From IMG/VR virus record IMGVR_UViG_3300047462_000727, positions 1 through 32,053 of that record: 32,053 nucleotides of DNA, one strand, 5' to 3'. This DNA is from a virus. The translations under genes and the position numbers were made by a program. Shown here piece after piece: positions 14,864 through 22,220 of this stretch; position 1 is the stretch's first letter; the number at the start of each line of letters is the position of its first letter. The notes below the pieces were generated by a model. The model saw only the letters and a list, made by a program, of their open reading frames with translations. It was not told the origin of the DNA and ran no database searches.

Positions 14864-15298
14864 TCAGGGGACCAGGATTTCGACGGGGACGATGGCGTAG
14901 GCGTATTCGCCGAGCAGGCCCTCGTCGGTCTCGATCCGGCCGTTGATGGTGACGCGGCGGGCAAGGCCGCCCAGGGTTTGGACCTGGGCCGGGTTCCCGG
15001 CGCCGAAGGCGGCGTCGATCGCGTCCAAGAGCGGGTTCAGGAGGGACGAAGTCGGGAAGCTTTTGTCGCCGGAATGGACGTAGAGGACGAGTTCGAGATG
15101 CATCAGGCGCTTGAGCGGCTGCATGCCCGTCCATTCCACCGTCTCGCCCTTGTAAATCTGAAAGAGCGCGGGGCAGTTGCCGGCGCCGACATCCTGCGGC
15201 GGCTTTAGCCGGCGCGACGCGATGCGGAGCGCGGTCAGGCCCGTGGCGTTGCCCGTCAGCAAGGCGAACAGGGCGGATTGGATGGCTTCGCGGTTCAT
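14864..15298 (-). CDS. Tail terminator / minor tail protein (DUF3168-like)
   Basis: A 144-residue protein. MNREAIQSALFALLTGNATG followed by a central LFQIYKGETVEWTGMQPLKR and C-terminal ETDEGLLGEYAYAIVPVEIL resembles the tail terminator or gpU-like proteins that cap the tail tube. It overlaps the preceding HK97-gp10-like gene by 4 bp (ATGA) and ends about 25 bp before the tail tube start. The order adaptor, gp10-like, terminator, tube is standard for HK97/GTA-type phages. Sequence similarity seen by eye is weak, so position carries most of the weight. Confidence 0.75.
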   Translation of the reverse strand: MNREAIQSALFALLTGNATGLTALRIASRRLKPPQDVGAGNCPALFQIYKGETVEWTGMQPLKRLMHLELVLYVHSGDKSFPTSSLLNPLLDAIDAAFGAGNPAQVQTLGGLARRVTINGRIETDEGLLGEYAYAIVPVEILVP

Positions 15299-15768
15299 GG
15301 GGCGAGCGCCTCCGCCGTTGCGTCCGCCAGGAGGCCGGCGATTTGGGGGCTGAGTTCGGCCAGGGCGGCGCGGAGATAGGAATGGGCCGGGTAATCGACC
15401 CTGCGGTCATGGGCGCGCACCTCAGCCGTGACCGGCGCGATCGGGCGGCCGAAGGCCTGGGTTTGCTGGCGCAGATGGGCGCGGATTCTCTCGGTTCCAG
15501 TGAAGCCGTATTCCTGAAAGGCGGCGTAGGGCGCGCTGGCGGTGACCGTGGCGCGCAGATTCTGGCCGGGGTCGACCGAGGCCGCGAGCGAGGCGCGGAG
15601 CGCGCCGGTGCGAGCATTCAGGACCTCGCCGGAGAGGTTGCGGCCGGCGATGGCGAGAAGCTGGTCCGCGATTTCGGCGGCGGCGATGGCGGCGGCGGCC
15701 TCGGCCTTGGGGCCGAGTTGGCTGAGCCAGGCGGTTATCGCGGCGGTGCTGAGGGTCGCGGCGATCAT
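15295..15768 (-). CDS. HK97 gp10-like neck / tail completion protein
   Basis: A 157-residue protein. The features DQLLAIAGRNLSGEVLNART, GALRASLAASV and SAPYAAFQEYGFTGTERIRA are the classic signature of the HK97-gp10 family: N-helix, GxLRxS segment and YAxxxEYG motif. These proteins lie at the head-tail interface. The gene is linked to both neighbours through ATGA overlaps, so it is part of a tightly coupled three-gene connector block. Note that the DDRRVDYPAHSYLRAALAEL end is also family-like. Confidence 0.88.
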   Translation of the reverse strand: MIAATLSTAAITAWLSQLGPKAEAAAAIAAAEIADQLLAIAGRNLSGEVLNARTGALRASLAASVDPGQNLRATVTASAPYAAFQEYGFTGTERIRAHLRQQTQAFGRPIAPVTAEVRAHDRRVDYPAHSYLRAALAELSPQIAGLLADATAEALAP

Positions 15769-16322
15769 GCGAGGTTCGCGCGTTGGTAGCGGGCGATGAC
15801 GCTGGCGACGAAGGGGCTGACATCCTTTTGGGCATAGGCGGTGGTGGCGAGGCCGCCGATGCCCTCCGAGGTTTTGCCCAGACGGTCCTTGCCGCGATAG
15901 CGCAGGCCGGCGAGTTCCATCACCGCCTCGGCCACGTCGGCGGGCGGCGTGGCGTAGCCCGCATTGTACGTCACCGCGATGTTGGCGAGGCCGGGGATGA
16001 AGGTGAAGCCGGCGAGCAGGAGGACGTTGCCGTTCAGGGTCCAGCCATGCAGGCCAGGCGCGGCCTCTGGGATCGGGCGGCCGTGGATCGCCATCGACGT
16101 GACGGCCGTGACGGGGAACTGGCGGAGGTAAAGCCGGGCGCCGCCCTTGCCGTCGTATAATTCCGTGTATGTCGCGGAGAGGATCGGGCAGGCGCAGGCG
16201 GTGACGAAGAACGCGCTCGCCGCCGTGATGAGGCGGGTGAGCACGACATCGTCATTCGACTGGAGATCGCCGCCGAGATAGGCCTTGAGATCGGCCAGGG
16301 TGATGAGATCGCCTGCGGCCAT
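15765..16322 (-). CDS. Head-tail connector / adaptor protein (HK97 gp6-like)
   Basis: A 185-residue protein. The ATG at 16322 is preceded by AGGAGAC; the longer reading from 16400 runs through a repeat and is rejected. LITLADLKAYLGGDLQSNDD VV is the typical start of gp6-like connectors, which form a ring under the portal. C-terminal YNAGYATPPADVAEAVMELA and a final FVASVIARYQRANLA are also family-typical. A central insert (about 60-120) with TELYDGKGGARLYLRQFPV looks like the extended beta domain of larger family members. It overlaps the next gene by 4 bp. Confidence 0.85.
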   Translation of the reverse strand: MAAGDLITLADLKAYLGGDLQSNDDVVLTRLITAASAFFVTACACPILSATYTELYDGKGGARLYLRQFPVTAVTSMAIHGRPIPEAAPGLHGWTLNGNVLLLAGFTFIPGLANIAVTYNAGYATPPADVAEAVMELAGLRYRGKDRLGKTSEGIGGLATTAYAQKDVSPFVASVIARYQRANLA

Positions 16323-16360
16323 GGGGGGTCTCCTGGTTGGGGCCGGGATTGGGCCTGCGA

Positions 16361-16395
16361 TCACCCTCACCTCGCCTCTCCCATCGAGGGAGAGG
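16361..16395. repeat. CTCTCCCATCGAGGGAGAG hairpin repeat, copy 2
   Basis: Stem CCTCTCCC/GGGAGAGG with the ATCGA loop (16375-16395), preceded by TCACCCTCACCTCG, with a matching GGGTGAGGGTGA at 16414-16425. Compared with the copy at 13338, one pair differs on both sides of the stem (C-G to T-A), a compensatory change. Confidence 0.8.
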
Positions 16396-16447
16396 GACAT
16401 GAATCAGAGGTTTGGGTGAGGGTGACGCAGCCGCCGACGAACGCCGA

Positions 16448-17902
16448 TCAGCCGTTGGCGATGTTGCCGATGACGCCCATGGCGAAGGGGGCGTAGACGG
16501 CGAGGACTTCCTCGGCGTAGACGCCGAATTCGTAGGCGCGGGTTTTGAGCGGCCAGTCCATGCGGTAATAGTCGCGGCGGGTCTTCACCTCGGCGACGTT
16601 GGGGACGTTGCTGGACTGGTACTGGGCCGGCAGGTTTTCCGACCAGCCGACGATGGTGCCCGGCGGCACGAAGGGGTGGATCTTGACCGGGATCTTGTAG
16701 CCGCCGTCGAGCGCGAAGGGATTGTAATAATATTCGACGACCCCGTTGGCGACGATGGCGAACGGGTCCTGCCCATCGGTCGTGAAGCGGAGCAGCGGGG
16801 ACGAGGCGCTGTTCAGCACCTTGTCGGTGATGTTCCGCTGTTCCTGGCTGTTGACGTAGAGGACGGTGGGGCTGACCTGGGCCGTGTCCCACATCCGCTC
16901 CAGCATCAGGTCGATCTCGTTGACCGAGCCGCGACCGGACGCGGTGAGCGTGGCGCCCGTGCCCAAATAACTGACATAGGCGCCGGATTCGGATTTAAGC
17001 GCGGAGGTCAGCAACCCGTCATAGGCGAGGCCGGGATTGGCGGAGCTGTCGGCGGTGATCGCCGTAGCCGGCTGACCCGAGGTGGAGAGCGCGGCGGAGA
17101 AGGCGACGCTGTTCACCGTCGTGATGGCCTGGAGCTTTTCCGCGCCGGCGGGGCCGGCGAACCAGGCATAGGCGACCGCGCCGGTGACGGGCGACACGGT
17201 CGCGGTCAGGCTTTGCCCCAACGTCACGGCCTGGGTCGCGTTGGCGGAGGCGGCGGAGGAGCCGCCGTTCAGGGTGAAGGTCGCGCCATCGGCGCCGGTG
17301 ATGGTCTTCGACGTGGCGACGCCGCCGGCGACGGTGGAGTTGCGATAGCCCTCATAGGTCAGCGCGACGGCGATCACCGAGTAGGTGGCGGCGGGAAGGC
17401 TGGAGCCCGAGCCGCCGGCGGAAAGCGTCGGCGTGGGGGCGGTTCCGAGCTGGAGCGTGCCGTTGCCGCCGAGGAAGGCGTTTTCCTCCTTCAGCATCAT
17501 TTTCTGGAGGATGCGCATGGTGGCGGTGGCCTGGATATCCTCGAAGCCCTGGGCGGCGGACACGGCCTCGAACGTCACAGAATCCTCCTCGCCCACGGTG
17601 GCGTAGGAGGCGGAGCGGGTGGCCGTGTTGTAGCTCATGCGGCCGGAGCGCTGCCCTTCCGGGACCCAGCCCATGGCATCCCAGCCGGAGCCGATAATGG
17701 CGTTGACCTGGCGCCAGTTGGTGGCCGTGCCCGTGCCGCCGCCGACCCTGGGAAGGACGTTGCGGATGGGCGTCGCCGCCGGGTAGAGATTCTTGGCGGT
17801 GGCCTGCAAATCATAGGCGACGAGGCCGGTTCCGATGGTGATGGATTTGCCGAGCGCGTCCTTCATCAGGGCGAGGGTTTCGGCGGTGGCGTTGGTATTC
17901 AT
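16448..17902 (-). CDS. Major capsid protein with inserted Ig-like domain
   Basis: A 484-residue protein, start at 17902 with GGAG seven bases upstream. Residues about 20-150 (N-terminal TLALMKDALGKSITIGTGLV, then NVLPRVGGGTGTATNWRQV and YATVGEEDSVTFEAVSAAQG) and about 290-484 (NEIDLMLERMWDTAQVSPTV, IVGWSENLPAQYQSSNVPNV) fit a HK97-fold capsid subunit. Residues about 153-290 form a Ser/Ala/Thr-rich beta segment (LPAATYSVIAVALTYEGY, AVAYAWFAGPAGAEKLQ), an Ig or FnIII-like insert that would sit on the capsid surface. There is no obvious N-terminal scaffold domain. The neighbouring protease lies further upstream, separated by the toxin cassette. Confidence 0.88.
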   Translation of the reverse strand: MNTNATAETLALMKDALGKSITIGTGLVAYDLQATAKNLYPAATPIRNVLPRVGGGTGTATNWRQVNAIIGSGWDAMGWVPEGQRSGRMSYNTATRSASYATVGEEDSVTFEAVSAAQGFEDIQATATMRILQKMMLKEENAFLGGNGTLQLGTAPTPTLSAGGSGSSLPAATYSVIAVALTYEGYRNSTVAGGVATSKTITGADGATFTLNGGSSAASANATQAVTLGQSLTATVSPVTGAVAYAWFAGPAGAEKLQAITTVNSVAFSAALSTSGQPATAITADSSANPGLAYDGLLTSALKSESGAYVSYLGTGATLTASGRGSVNEIDLMLERMWDTAQVSPTVLYVNSQEQRNITDKVLNSASSPLLRFTTDGQDPFAIVANGVVEYYYNPFALDGGYKIPVKIHPFVPPGTIVGWSENLPAQYQSSNVPNVAEVKTRRDYYRMDWPLKTRAYEFGVYAEEVLAVYAPFAMGVIGNIANG

Positions 17903-17949
17903 AAGTATTCTCCAGTTTTGGTTGGGGGGCGGTTTTGGTTGAGGGGACG

Positions 17950-18225
17950 ATGGACGGGGTGAAAGCGTTGCTGGCGCGGATCGCCGATGACGACGCGCTG
18001 CACGGGCGGTTCGTTGAAATGCTGGCTAAGGTCGCGGCCGAGGGCGGCGCGATGGGCGAAGCGGCGCGCGGCCTGGCGCGGACGGAAAGATGCCGGCTGC
18101 GCGAACTGACGGCGGTGGAGCACCAGCTTTACGCGAAGCTGCTGGGGGCATTCGCCAACGCGCTGGCCACGATGCCATCCGGCATCGAGACCGTGGTGAC
18201 GGCGATTGGGTCGGTGGCGGTTTAG
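17950..18225 (+). CDS. Hypothetical 91-residue plus-strand protein
   Basis: The ATG at 17950 follows GAGGGG by three bases. The protein is mostly helical and Ala/Leu/Arg-rich: MDGVKALLARIADDDALHGR, then GLARTERCRLRELTAVEHQL and a final GIETVVTAIGSVAV. Third codon positions are strongly G/C-rich, like the structural genes, which supports a real gene. It is divergent from the capsid gene (starts 48 bp apart) and points into the repeat-rich gap before the second toxin cassette. No family recognised; possibly a lysogen-expressed moron. Confidence 0.55.
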   Translation: MDGVKALLARIADDDALHGRFVEMLAKVAAEGGAMGEAARGLARTERCRLRELTAVEHQLYAKLLGAFANALATMPSGIETVVTAIGSVAV

Positions 18226-18490
18226 GGGCGGTCGACGTGGGCCAGACGGCGCGGGTGGTTACGCGCGGATTGAAACGCCAAGGCGCGGAGACGCCAAGGA
18301 AAGCCTGTTGGATGGGACATAGATGCCGCGTGGACGCTCCTGTGACCGACTTCGCGATGGAAATTGCCGTCATTGCGAGGAGCACGGCGACGCGGCAATC
18401 CATAGTTCCGCGCGTGCTGAAGCATGGATTGCCGCGCTTCGCTCGCAATTTATTTGCGTTCTGGCAAATGGAACTCCGCTTATCTATATG
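18226..18490. repeat. Repeat-filled gap: GAAACGCC arm plus GTCATTGCGAGGAGC palindrome
   Basis: Two dispersed repeats fill this gap. The 34-bp GAAACGCCAAGGCGCGGAGA-type arm lies at 18272-18305. An imperfect inverted pair lies at 18371-18414 (CATTGCGAGGAGC...GGCAATCCATAG) and 18423-18449 (CATGGATTGCCGCGC...). The GTCATTGCGAG...GGCAATCCA element is a widespread bacterial intergenic repeat. No gene is supported here. Confidence 0.75.
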
Positions 18491-18727
18491 TCAATCAGGA
18501 TCGCCTCTTTGCTTTTGATCGCGATCGGGATGTAAGTCAGGAAAATCTTTAACTGCTTCACGAGTTATTTTTTCATAAAGTATAATGATACAAGATACTA
18601 TGGCTCTTCTGATTTCTTTTCTTTCAGAATCGTCTTCTATTTCCCAAGAAATTTTTCCAAGCTCTTCGAGAATGTCATCTATTCTATTTGCTGCATCGAC
18701 GATTTTCGCTGCTGTCTCGCGTTTCAT
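18491..18727 (-). CDS. Candidate immunity protein, small helical
   Basis: A 78-residue, highly charged all-helical protein: MKRETAAKIVDAANRIDDIL, then GKISWEIEDDSERKEIRRAI and a C-terminal DFPDLHPDRDQ. The RIDDILEELGKISWEIEDDS-ERK-IRR layout resembles small hypothetical proteins found next to secreted or phage-borne effectors. It follows the Cys-rich toxin-like gene by 19 bp on the same strand. Its AT-rich composition is shared with that gene but not with the structural genes around it. It may bind and neutralise the toxin-like product. The role is inferred from context. Confidence 0.5.
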   Translation of the reverse strand: MKRETAAKIVDAANRIDDILEELGKISWEIEDDSERKEIRRAIVSCIIILYEKITREAVKDFPDLHPDRDQKQRGDPD

Positions 18728-18746
18728 TTTATCTCGCTGTCTGAAG

Positions 18747-19295
18747 TTAATAGTCCTCGTACCCTTTGTTCCTTAAGCAGTTTCGCATGCAAACACGATA
18801 ATGAGACGGCATATCGGACCCTTTAATACCCGGGCGCCCGAAAAGTTTTCCCTCTAAATAATTTTCTATACAAATGGAATGGCATTCTTGTAAAGCCTTA
18901 GTATATCCAGGTTTTTGTGCGCTTGGCAGTGTTGACGGTCCAAATATAAAGTTATCAAATGGACCTCGCGAGGGTGGCGGCACAACTGGGGGAACTTCAT
19001 GGCAATTCGTACATACATCGGCGACTTGCTGGAGGTCTTGTGAAGTATTGGCGGCATGCGTGTATTCTATTTGAGATCCCGGCTTGTATGTGCTTCCACT
19101 CGATGTCCAACGTCCATGATCATCACGTGCTTGGTTCGGATTAAACCCAGCCTTCGCCAGTTGATCTGCTTTAATGGCACGACACCGCGCGCCATCGTCA
19201 ACTAAGGGCGGAAGTCGCATGAATTGAGTGATGATTATTGCACGTGCAAGGTCGCCCTTATCGAGCGCTGTGGCAATCGACCTTAGGGCGGGCAT
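18747..19295 (-). CDS. Polymorphic-toxin-like protein with Cys-rich C-terminus
   Basis: A 182-residue protein from the ATG at 19295. It opens with LRSIATALDKGDLARAIIIT (shared module, residues 4-32) and a linker FNPNQARDDHGRWTSSG (51-67), equivalent to the linker in the protein at 12406-13263. The C-terminal part is unrelated to that one. It has VCTNCHE (95-100), a Pro-rich stretch, then ECHSICIENYLEGKLFGRPG and YRVCMRNCLRNKGY, giving Cys and His residues spaced like a metal-binding or disulfide-bonded domain. The start overlaps the end of the ORF at 19283-19492 by 13 bp. A toxin role is inferred from the shared module and the adjacent immunity-like gene. Confidence 0.5.
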   Translation of the reverse strand: MPALRSIATALDKGDLARAIIITQFMRLPPLVDDGARCRAIKADQLAKAGFNPNQARDDHGRWTSSGSTYKPGSQIEYTHAANTSQDLQQVADVCTNCHEVPPVVPPPSRGPFDNFIFGPSTLPSAQKPGYTKALQECHSICIENYLEGKLFGRPGIKGSDMPSHYRVCMRNCLRNKGYEDY

Positions 19296-19492
19296 TTGGC
19301 GAGCGAATCAGTCTCATGGCCTAGCGCGTAACCAAGAACGAAATCCAGCTCCTGGGCCTCACGTGGCTCAAAGCCGCTGGAAGTGCGCTCTAATAATCTT
19401 ATCGGGCCGATGCTAGGTCCCTCATCGTCACAACTGACGCTGAGTGGATCACCTGGTGAACCGAGACCAACCCATTGAATTGGTTGAAACAT
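19283..19492 (-). CDS. Small N-terminal partner (or detached N-terminus) of the Cys-rich toxin-like gene
   Basis: A 69-residue ORF: MFQPIQWVGLGSPGDPLSVS, then EPREAQELDFVLGYALGHET and the end DSLAKCPP. The next gene continues in another frame at the point where this one stops (TAA 19283-19285, ATG 19295). In the toxin-like protein at 12406-13263, an N-terminal module precedes the ALDKGD segment in a single chain, so this ORF could be the missing N-terminus split off by a 1-base frameshift. Alternatively it is a separate, translationally coupled gene, for example a carrier or chaperone. The ribosome binding site is weak. It begins 30 bp after the protease stop. Confidence 0.45.
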   Translation of the reverse strand: MFQPIQWVGLGSPGDPLSVSCDDEGPSIGPIRLLERTSSGFEPREAQELDFVLGYALGHETDSLAKCPP

Positions 19493-19521
19493 TCGTAACG
19501 TCCAGTCATTTCGCCATCACT

Positions 19522-20316
19522 TCACCCATTCGCGATTTTTTCGATTTGGTGGAGGGTTAGGGGGTGGCGGAGGGCGCGTTTGGTGAGCTCGAGGGGGTCT
19601 TGGGTTTCGGGGTCGGGTTGGGCGGAGGCGCGGTCGGCGGATTTGGCGATGGGGGCGGCGCGGAGCGCGGCGCGGCGGGGCGCGGGGGTTGCGGCGAGGA
19701 GCTTTCTCAGCGCGTCGCGTTCGGCGATGAGGCCGGCGATTTTGTCGGACAGGCTGCCGTCTTCCTCGTCGTCGTCCGGGGTCGCGACGGGGGCGCAGCC
19801 TTCGCAGGCGGCGCCGAGGGCGACGGCATGGTCGTGGATGGTCTGGATCGTCGCGAGGTCGGCGGCGGAGTTGCGGGCGCCGATCTTATCCAGCTCGTCC
19901 GCCTTGAACATCGTGAAGATCGCCTCGGGATTGGCGGGGCGGTCGACGAGGCTGATCTCGGACAGGCGAATGCCGGTGATGACGTGTTTCTGCGCCTGGT
20001 CGCGGGCGATGACGCTGCCGCCGATCGAGAAGCCCTTGTAGACGCCGGAGATTACCTTGTCCCACGCGTCCCGGTCGACGATGTGGGCGGCGAGGTGGAG
20101 GCCGCGATCGTCAAGCTCGGCATCGGTCGCGACGCCGACGGCGGAGGGCTGATGCATCTCACGGATATTGGCGAAGCGCATGTATTCGGGCAAAGCCGCC
20201 TCGAGCGCCTCGCGCTTGACGATCTCGCCCTGGCTGTCGAGGGTTTCGGTGGAGGCGTAGCCGAAGACCATGCGCTGGGCCTCGTCGATTTTCTGGATGG
20301 GCGCGTAGAGTTTCAT
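19522..20316 (-). CDS. Prohead maturation protease (HK97/XkdF type)
   Basis: A 264-residue protein starting at 20316. The ATG overlaps the portal stop (ATGA) and has AGGAG upstream; the long frame extending into the portal gene is a shadow. MKLYAPIQKIDEAQRMVFGY followed by REMHQPSAVG (His55), GVYKGFSIGGSV (Ser97) and ISLVDRPANPEA are the His, Ser and Asp/Pro blocks of HK97-fold capsid proteases. Residues about 140-264 form a charged, helical tail (SDKIAGLIAERDALRKLLA) that may act as scaffold. The usual next gene is the capsid gene; here a toxin-like cassette and the 91-residue gene lie between. Confidence 0.88.
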   Translation of the reverse strand: MKLYAPIQKIDEAQRMVFGYASTETLDSQGEIVKREALEAALPEYMRFANIREMHQPSAVGVATDAELDDRGLHLAAHIVDRDAWDKVISGVYKGFSIGGSVIARDQAQKHVITGIRLSEISLVDRPANPEAIFTMFKADELDKIGARNSAADLATIQTIHDHAVALGAACEGCAPVATPDDDEEDGSLSDKIAGLIAERDALRKLLAATPAPRRAALRAAPIAKSADRASAQPDPETQDPLELTKRALRHPLTLHQIEKIANG

Positions 20317-21704
20317 GGGGTATTCTCCTGAGGTGATGGCGGGGTGAGGACGCTGGCCAAGGTGACGGCGCCGGCGGCGGTGTAGATGAGGGGGGCGTCG
20401 CCGCCGTCGAGCGGGTCCTCGCCGGATTCGGCGCGGGCCTCGTTGATGGTTTTGAGGCCGGATTTGACCTTGAGGTCGGTGATCTGGGCCTGCTGGAGGA
20501 GGTTGGAGGATTTCTCGTCCACCCATTCGAATTCGAGGTCTGCGTAGCCGAAATCTTCCTCGATCACGCGGTCGACCAGGTTTTTGATCCACAGCATGAT
20601 GGGGCCGAGCCCCTCGCCCAGCGCCATCTCCTGCGCGTTGTCGGCGGTGGCGCGGTTCATCTGCTTGGTGAAGGGCGCGGGCGAGGTTGAGAAGGCGTAG
20701 CAGACGATGCGGGCCAGCCACTCGTCGAAATCATCCTTGAGCGGCGGGTCGCGCACGGGCTGATAGCGGAAATCGGACGGGACGAAGCGGGCGTGGCGGC
20801 GCTCCCCCGTGTTGCCGGCCATCACGCTGTCCCAATATTCCTGGAACTCGGCGATCTGCCGCATGGTCCAGCCCTGGGGCACGCCGATCAGCGCCTCGGG
20901 CATGTTGCCCTCGGTGAAATATTGCAGCTGCGCCATCTGGCGGCGGAGGGCGATGTTCACCGTGACGATGATCTGCTCCACCGGGGAAAAGCCGTAGATG
21001 CGGGCGGTGCGGGGGTTGCGCGGGAGATAGAGCATCTCGTCGCGGGAGAAATCGGCCTTGGGCACGCCGTGGAGCAATTGCTGATAGGCGGGGTCCGGCG
21101 GCAAGGGCGCCCTGCCCTCAGCGTCGATCAGCACCTTGATGGTGGCGCCGTCCACGGGTTCGAGCGCGATGAGATCGCCGCCGAGATTGCGCGCCTTGTA
21201 GAGGGTGGGCGCGTCTATGACGAACAGATCCTCCAGCAGCATGCGGAGCCACGGGCCCCAGCGGTTGACGCCGTCGGGCTTGCGGAAGAAGGTTTCGAGC
21301 GCGGCGACGCGCGGGTCGGCCGCGGCGGTCTGTTTCGTTTGGGGGCGGGCGATCCGCGGGTCGGGGACGATCTTGGGGCGGATGTTCCAGCGCAGGCGCT
21401 CCACCTGATCCTTGCGGGTTTCGATGACGAGGCGGAGCACGTCATAGGAATCGGCCAGCGCGCGCATCTGGTCGAACGACACCCCCTCCTCCCCGCGCGG
21501 GCGGTATTGGATGTTGAGGCCGGTGACGTAATCGAACCGGCGGGGCGCATCCAGCGCCGGAGCCACGGGCTCCAGCGGTTGGAGCGGGCCGAACCAGTTA
21601 TCGGGGGCGACGCCGCGAATGGCGTAACGCACCCCGGCGGCGACGCGGGAGACGAAGCCGGGCTGCGCGAGCGTTGCCGGCGTGAGCTTTCCGTCAGGCG
21701 GCAT
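20313..21704 (-). CDS. Portal protein (HK97/GTA g3-like)
   Basis: A 463-residue protein. RRFDYVTGLNIQYRPRGEEG, LADSYDVLRLVIETRKDQVE, VSRDEMLYLPRNPRTARIYG-type block (FSRDEMLYLPRNPR) and YGFSPVEQIIVTVNIALRRQ are strong portal-family landmarks: the wing, stem and DEM...P segments. It forms the dodecameric DNA-entry ring and docks the terminase. The start at 21704 overlaps the end of the upstream gene by 11 bp, and its stop overlaps the protease start. In GTA-like phages the portal normally follows the terminase directly. Here about 9 kb of accessory DNA separates the two. Confidence 0.9.
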   Translation of the reverse strand: MPPDGKLTPATLAQPGFVSRVAAGVRYAIRGVAPDNWFGPLQPLEPVAPALDAPRRFDYVTGLNIQYRPRGEEGVSFDQMRALADSYDVLRLVIETRKDQVERLRWNIRPKIVPDPRIARPQTKQTAAADPRVAALETFFRKPDGVNRWGPWLRMLLEDLFVIDAPTLYKARNLGGDLIALEPVDGATIKVLIDAEGRAPLPPDPAYQQLLHGVPKADFSRDEMLYLPRNPRTARIYGFSPVEQIIVTVNIALRRQMAQLQYFTEGNMPEALIGVPQGWTMRQIAEFQEYWDSVMAGNTGERRHARFVPSDFRYQPVRDPPLKDDFDEWLARIVCYAFSTSPAPFTKQMNRATADNAQEMALGEGLGPIMLWIKNLVDRVIEEDFGYADLEFEWVDEKSSNLLQQAQITDLKVKSGLKTINEARAESGEDPLDGGDAPLIYTAAGAVTLASVLTPPSPQENTP

Positions 21705-22155
21705 TAGGGATCCCCTGGGCGGTGAAGAAGGAATGAAGCTGAACCCGTCGGCCGCTGACGGTGGCGCAGGTGAAGCCGAGGAGGTAGCGGCCGGCGGCGG
21801 GCTGACTGATCGCCTGGGCCGCGACGTTGCCCAACAGGGCGGGGGCGCCGTCCAGCGCGGCCTGGTAATTCGTGACCGGAGCGTCGACCGGGAAGAACAG
21901 GGTGGCGAGGGTGGCGGGGTTCAGCGCGTCGCCGGAATCGAGCGCGAGCGTGAGATCGATGCCGAAGACGTCATCCGCCGCCGAGGAGAGGGGCGGAAAA
22001 TCCCGCCCGGCATAGCCGGAGGGGAAGATGGGAACGATGGTGCGGGCGGCGTTGAGGGACATGATCGCTCCCGTTGCGGTTGCGCCGAGGCCGTAGGCGA
22101 GGAAGGCGTAGGGGCCGCCGGGACCGAGGCCGAGGGAGATGGGCCAAAACGGCAT
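21694..22155 (-). CDS. Structural accessory protein preceding the portal
   Basis: A 153-residue protein, start at 22155 with GGGAGA upstream (an internal ATG at 22063 is a possible shorter start). The first 40 residues are hydrophobic and Gly/Ala-rich. The rest is a compact beta-type domain: TIVPIFPSGYAGRDFPPLSS, VFGIDLTLALDSGDALNPAT, then AAGRYLLGFTCATVSGRRVQ. This FxxDLT..LxxGD...AT plus YxLxFxxxTxxGRRxxL pattern occurs in small phage virion accessory proteins with an Ig-like fold. It might decorate the head or neck. It overlaps the portal start by 11 bp. Confidence 0.6.
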   Translation of the reverse strand: MPFWPISLGLGPGGPYAFLAYGLGATATGAIMSLNAARTIVPIFPSGYAGRDFPPLSSAADDVFGIDLTLALDSGDALNPATLATLFFPVDAPVTNYQAALDGAPALLGNVAAQAISQPAAGRYLLGFTCATVSGRRVQLHSFFTAQGIPNAA

Positions 22156-22220
22156 GGGCGGGTCTCCCGTTTTGGTTAGCCACGGAATTCACGGATTTAA
22201 GTCTGGCGTTAAATCCTGTG

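Noticed and set aside
16412-17962. 516-codon ORF on the plus strand opposite the capsid gene
   Set aside because: Gly/Asp-rich low-complexity shadow of the capsid gene. The minus-strand frame has the expected capsid content and start.
19522-20721. Longer 399-codon form of the prohead protease
   Set aside because: The extra N-terminus overlaps the portal gene and is Arg/His-rich. The proper ATG is at 20316.
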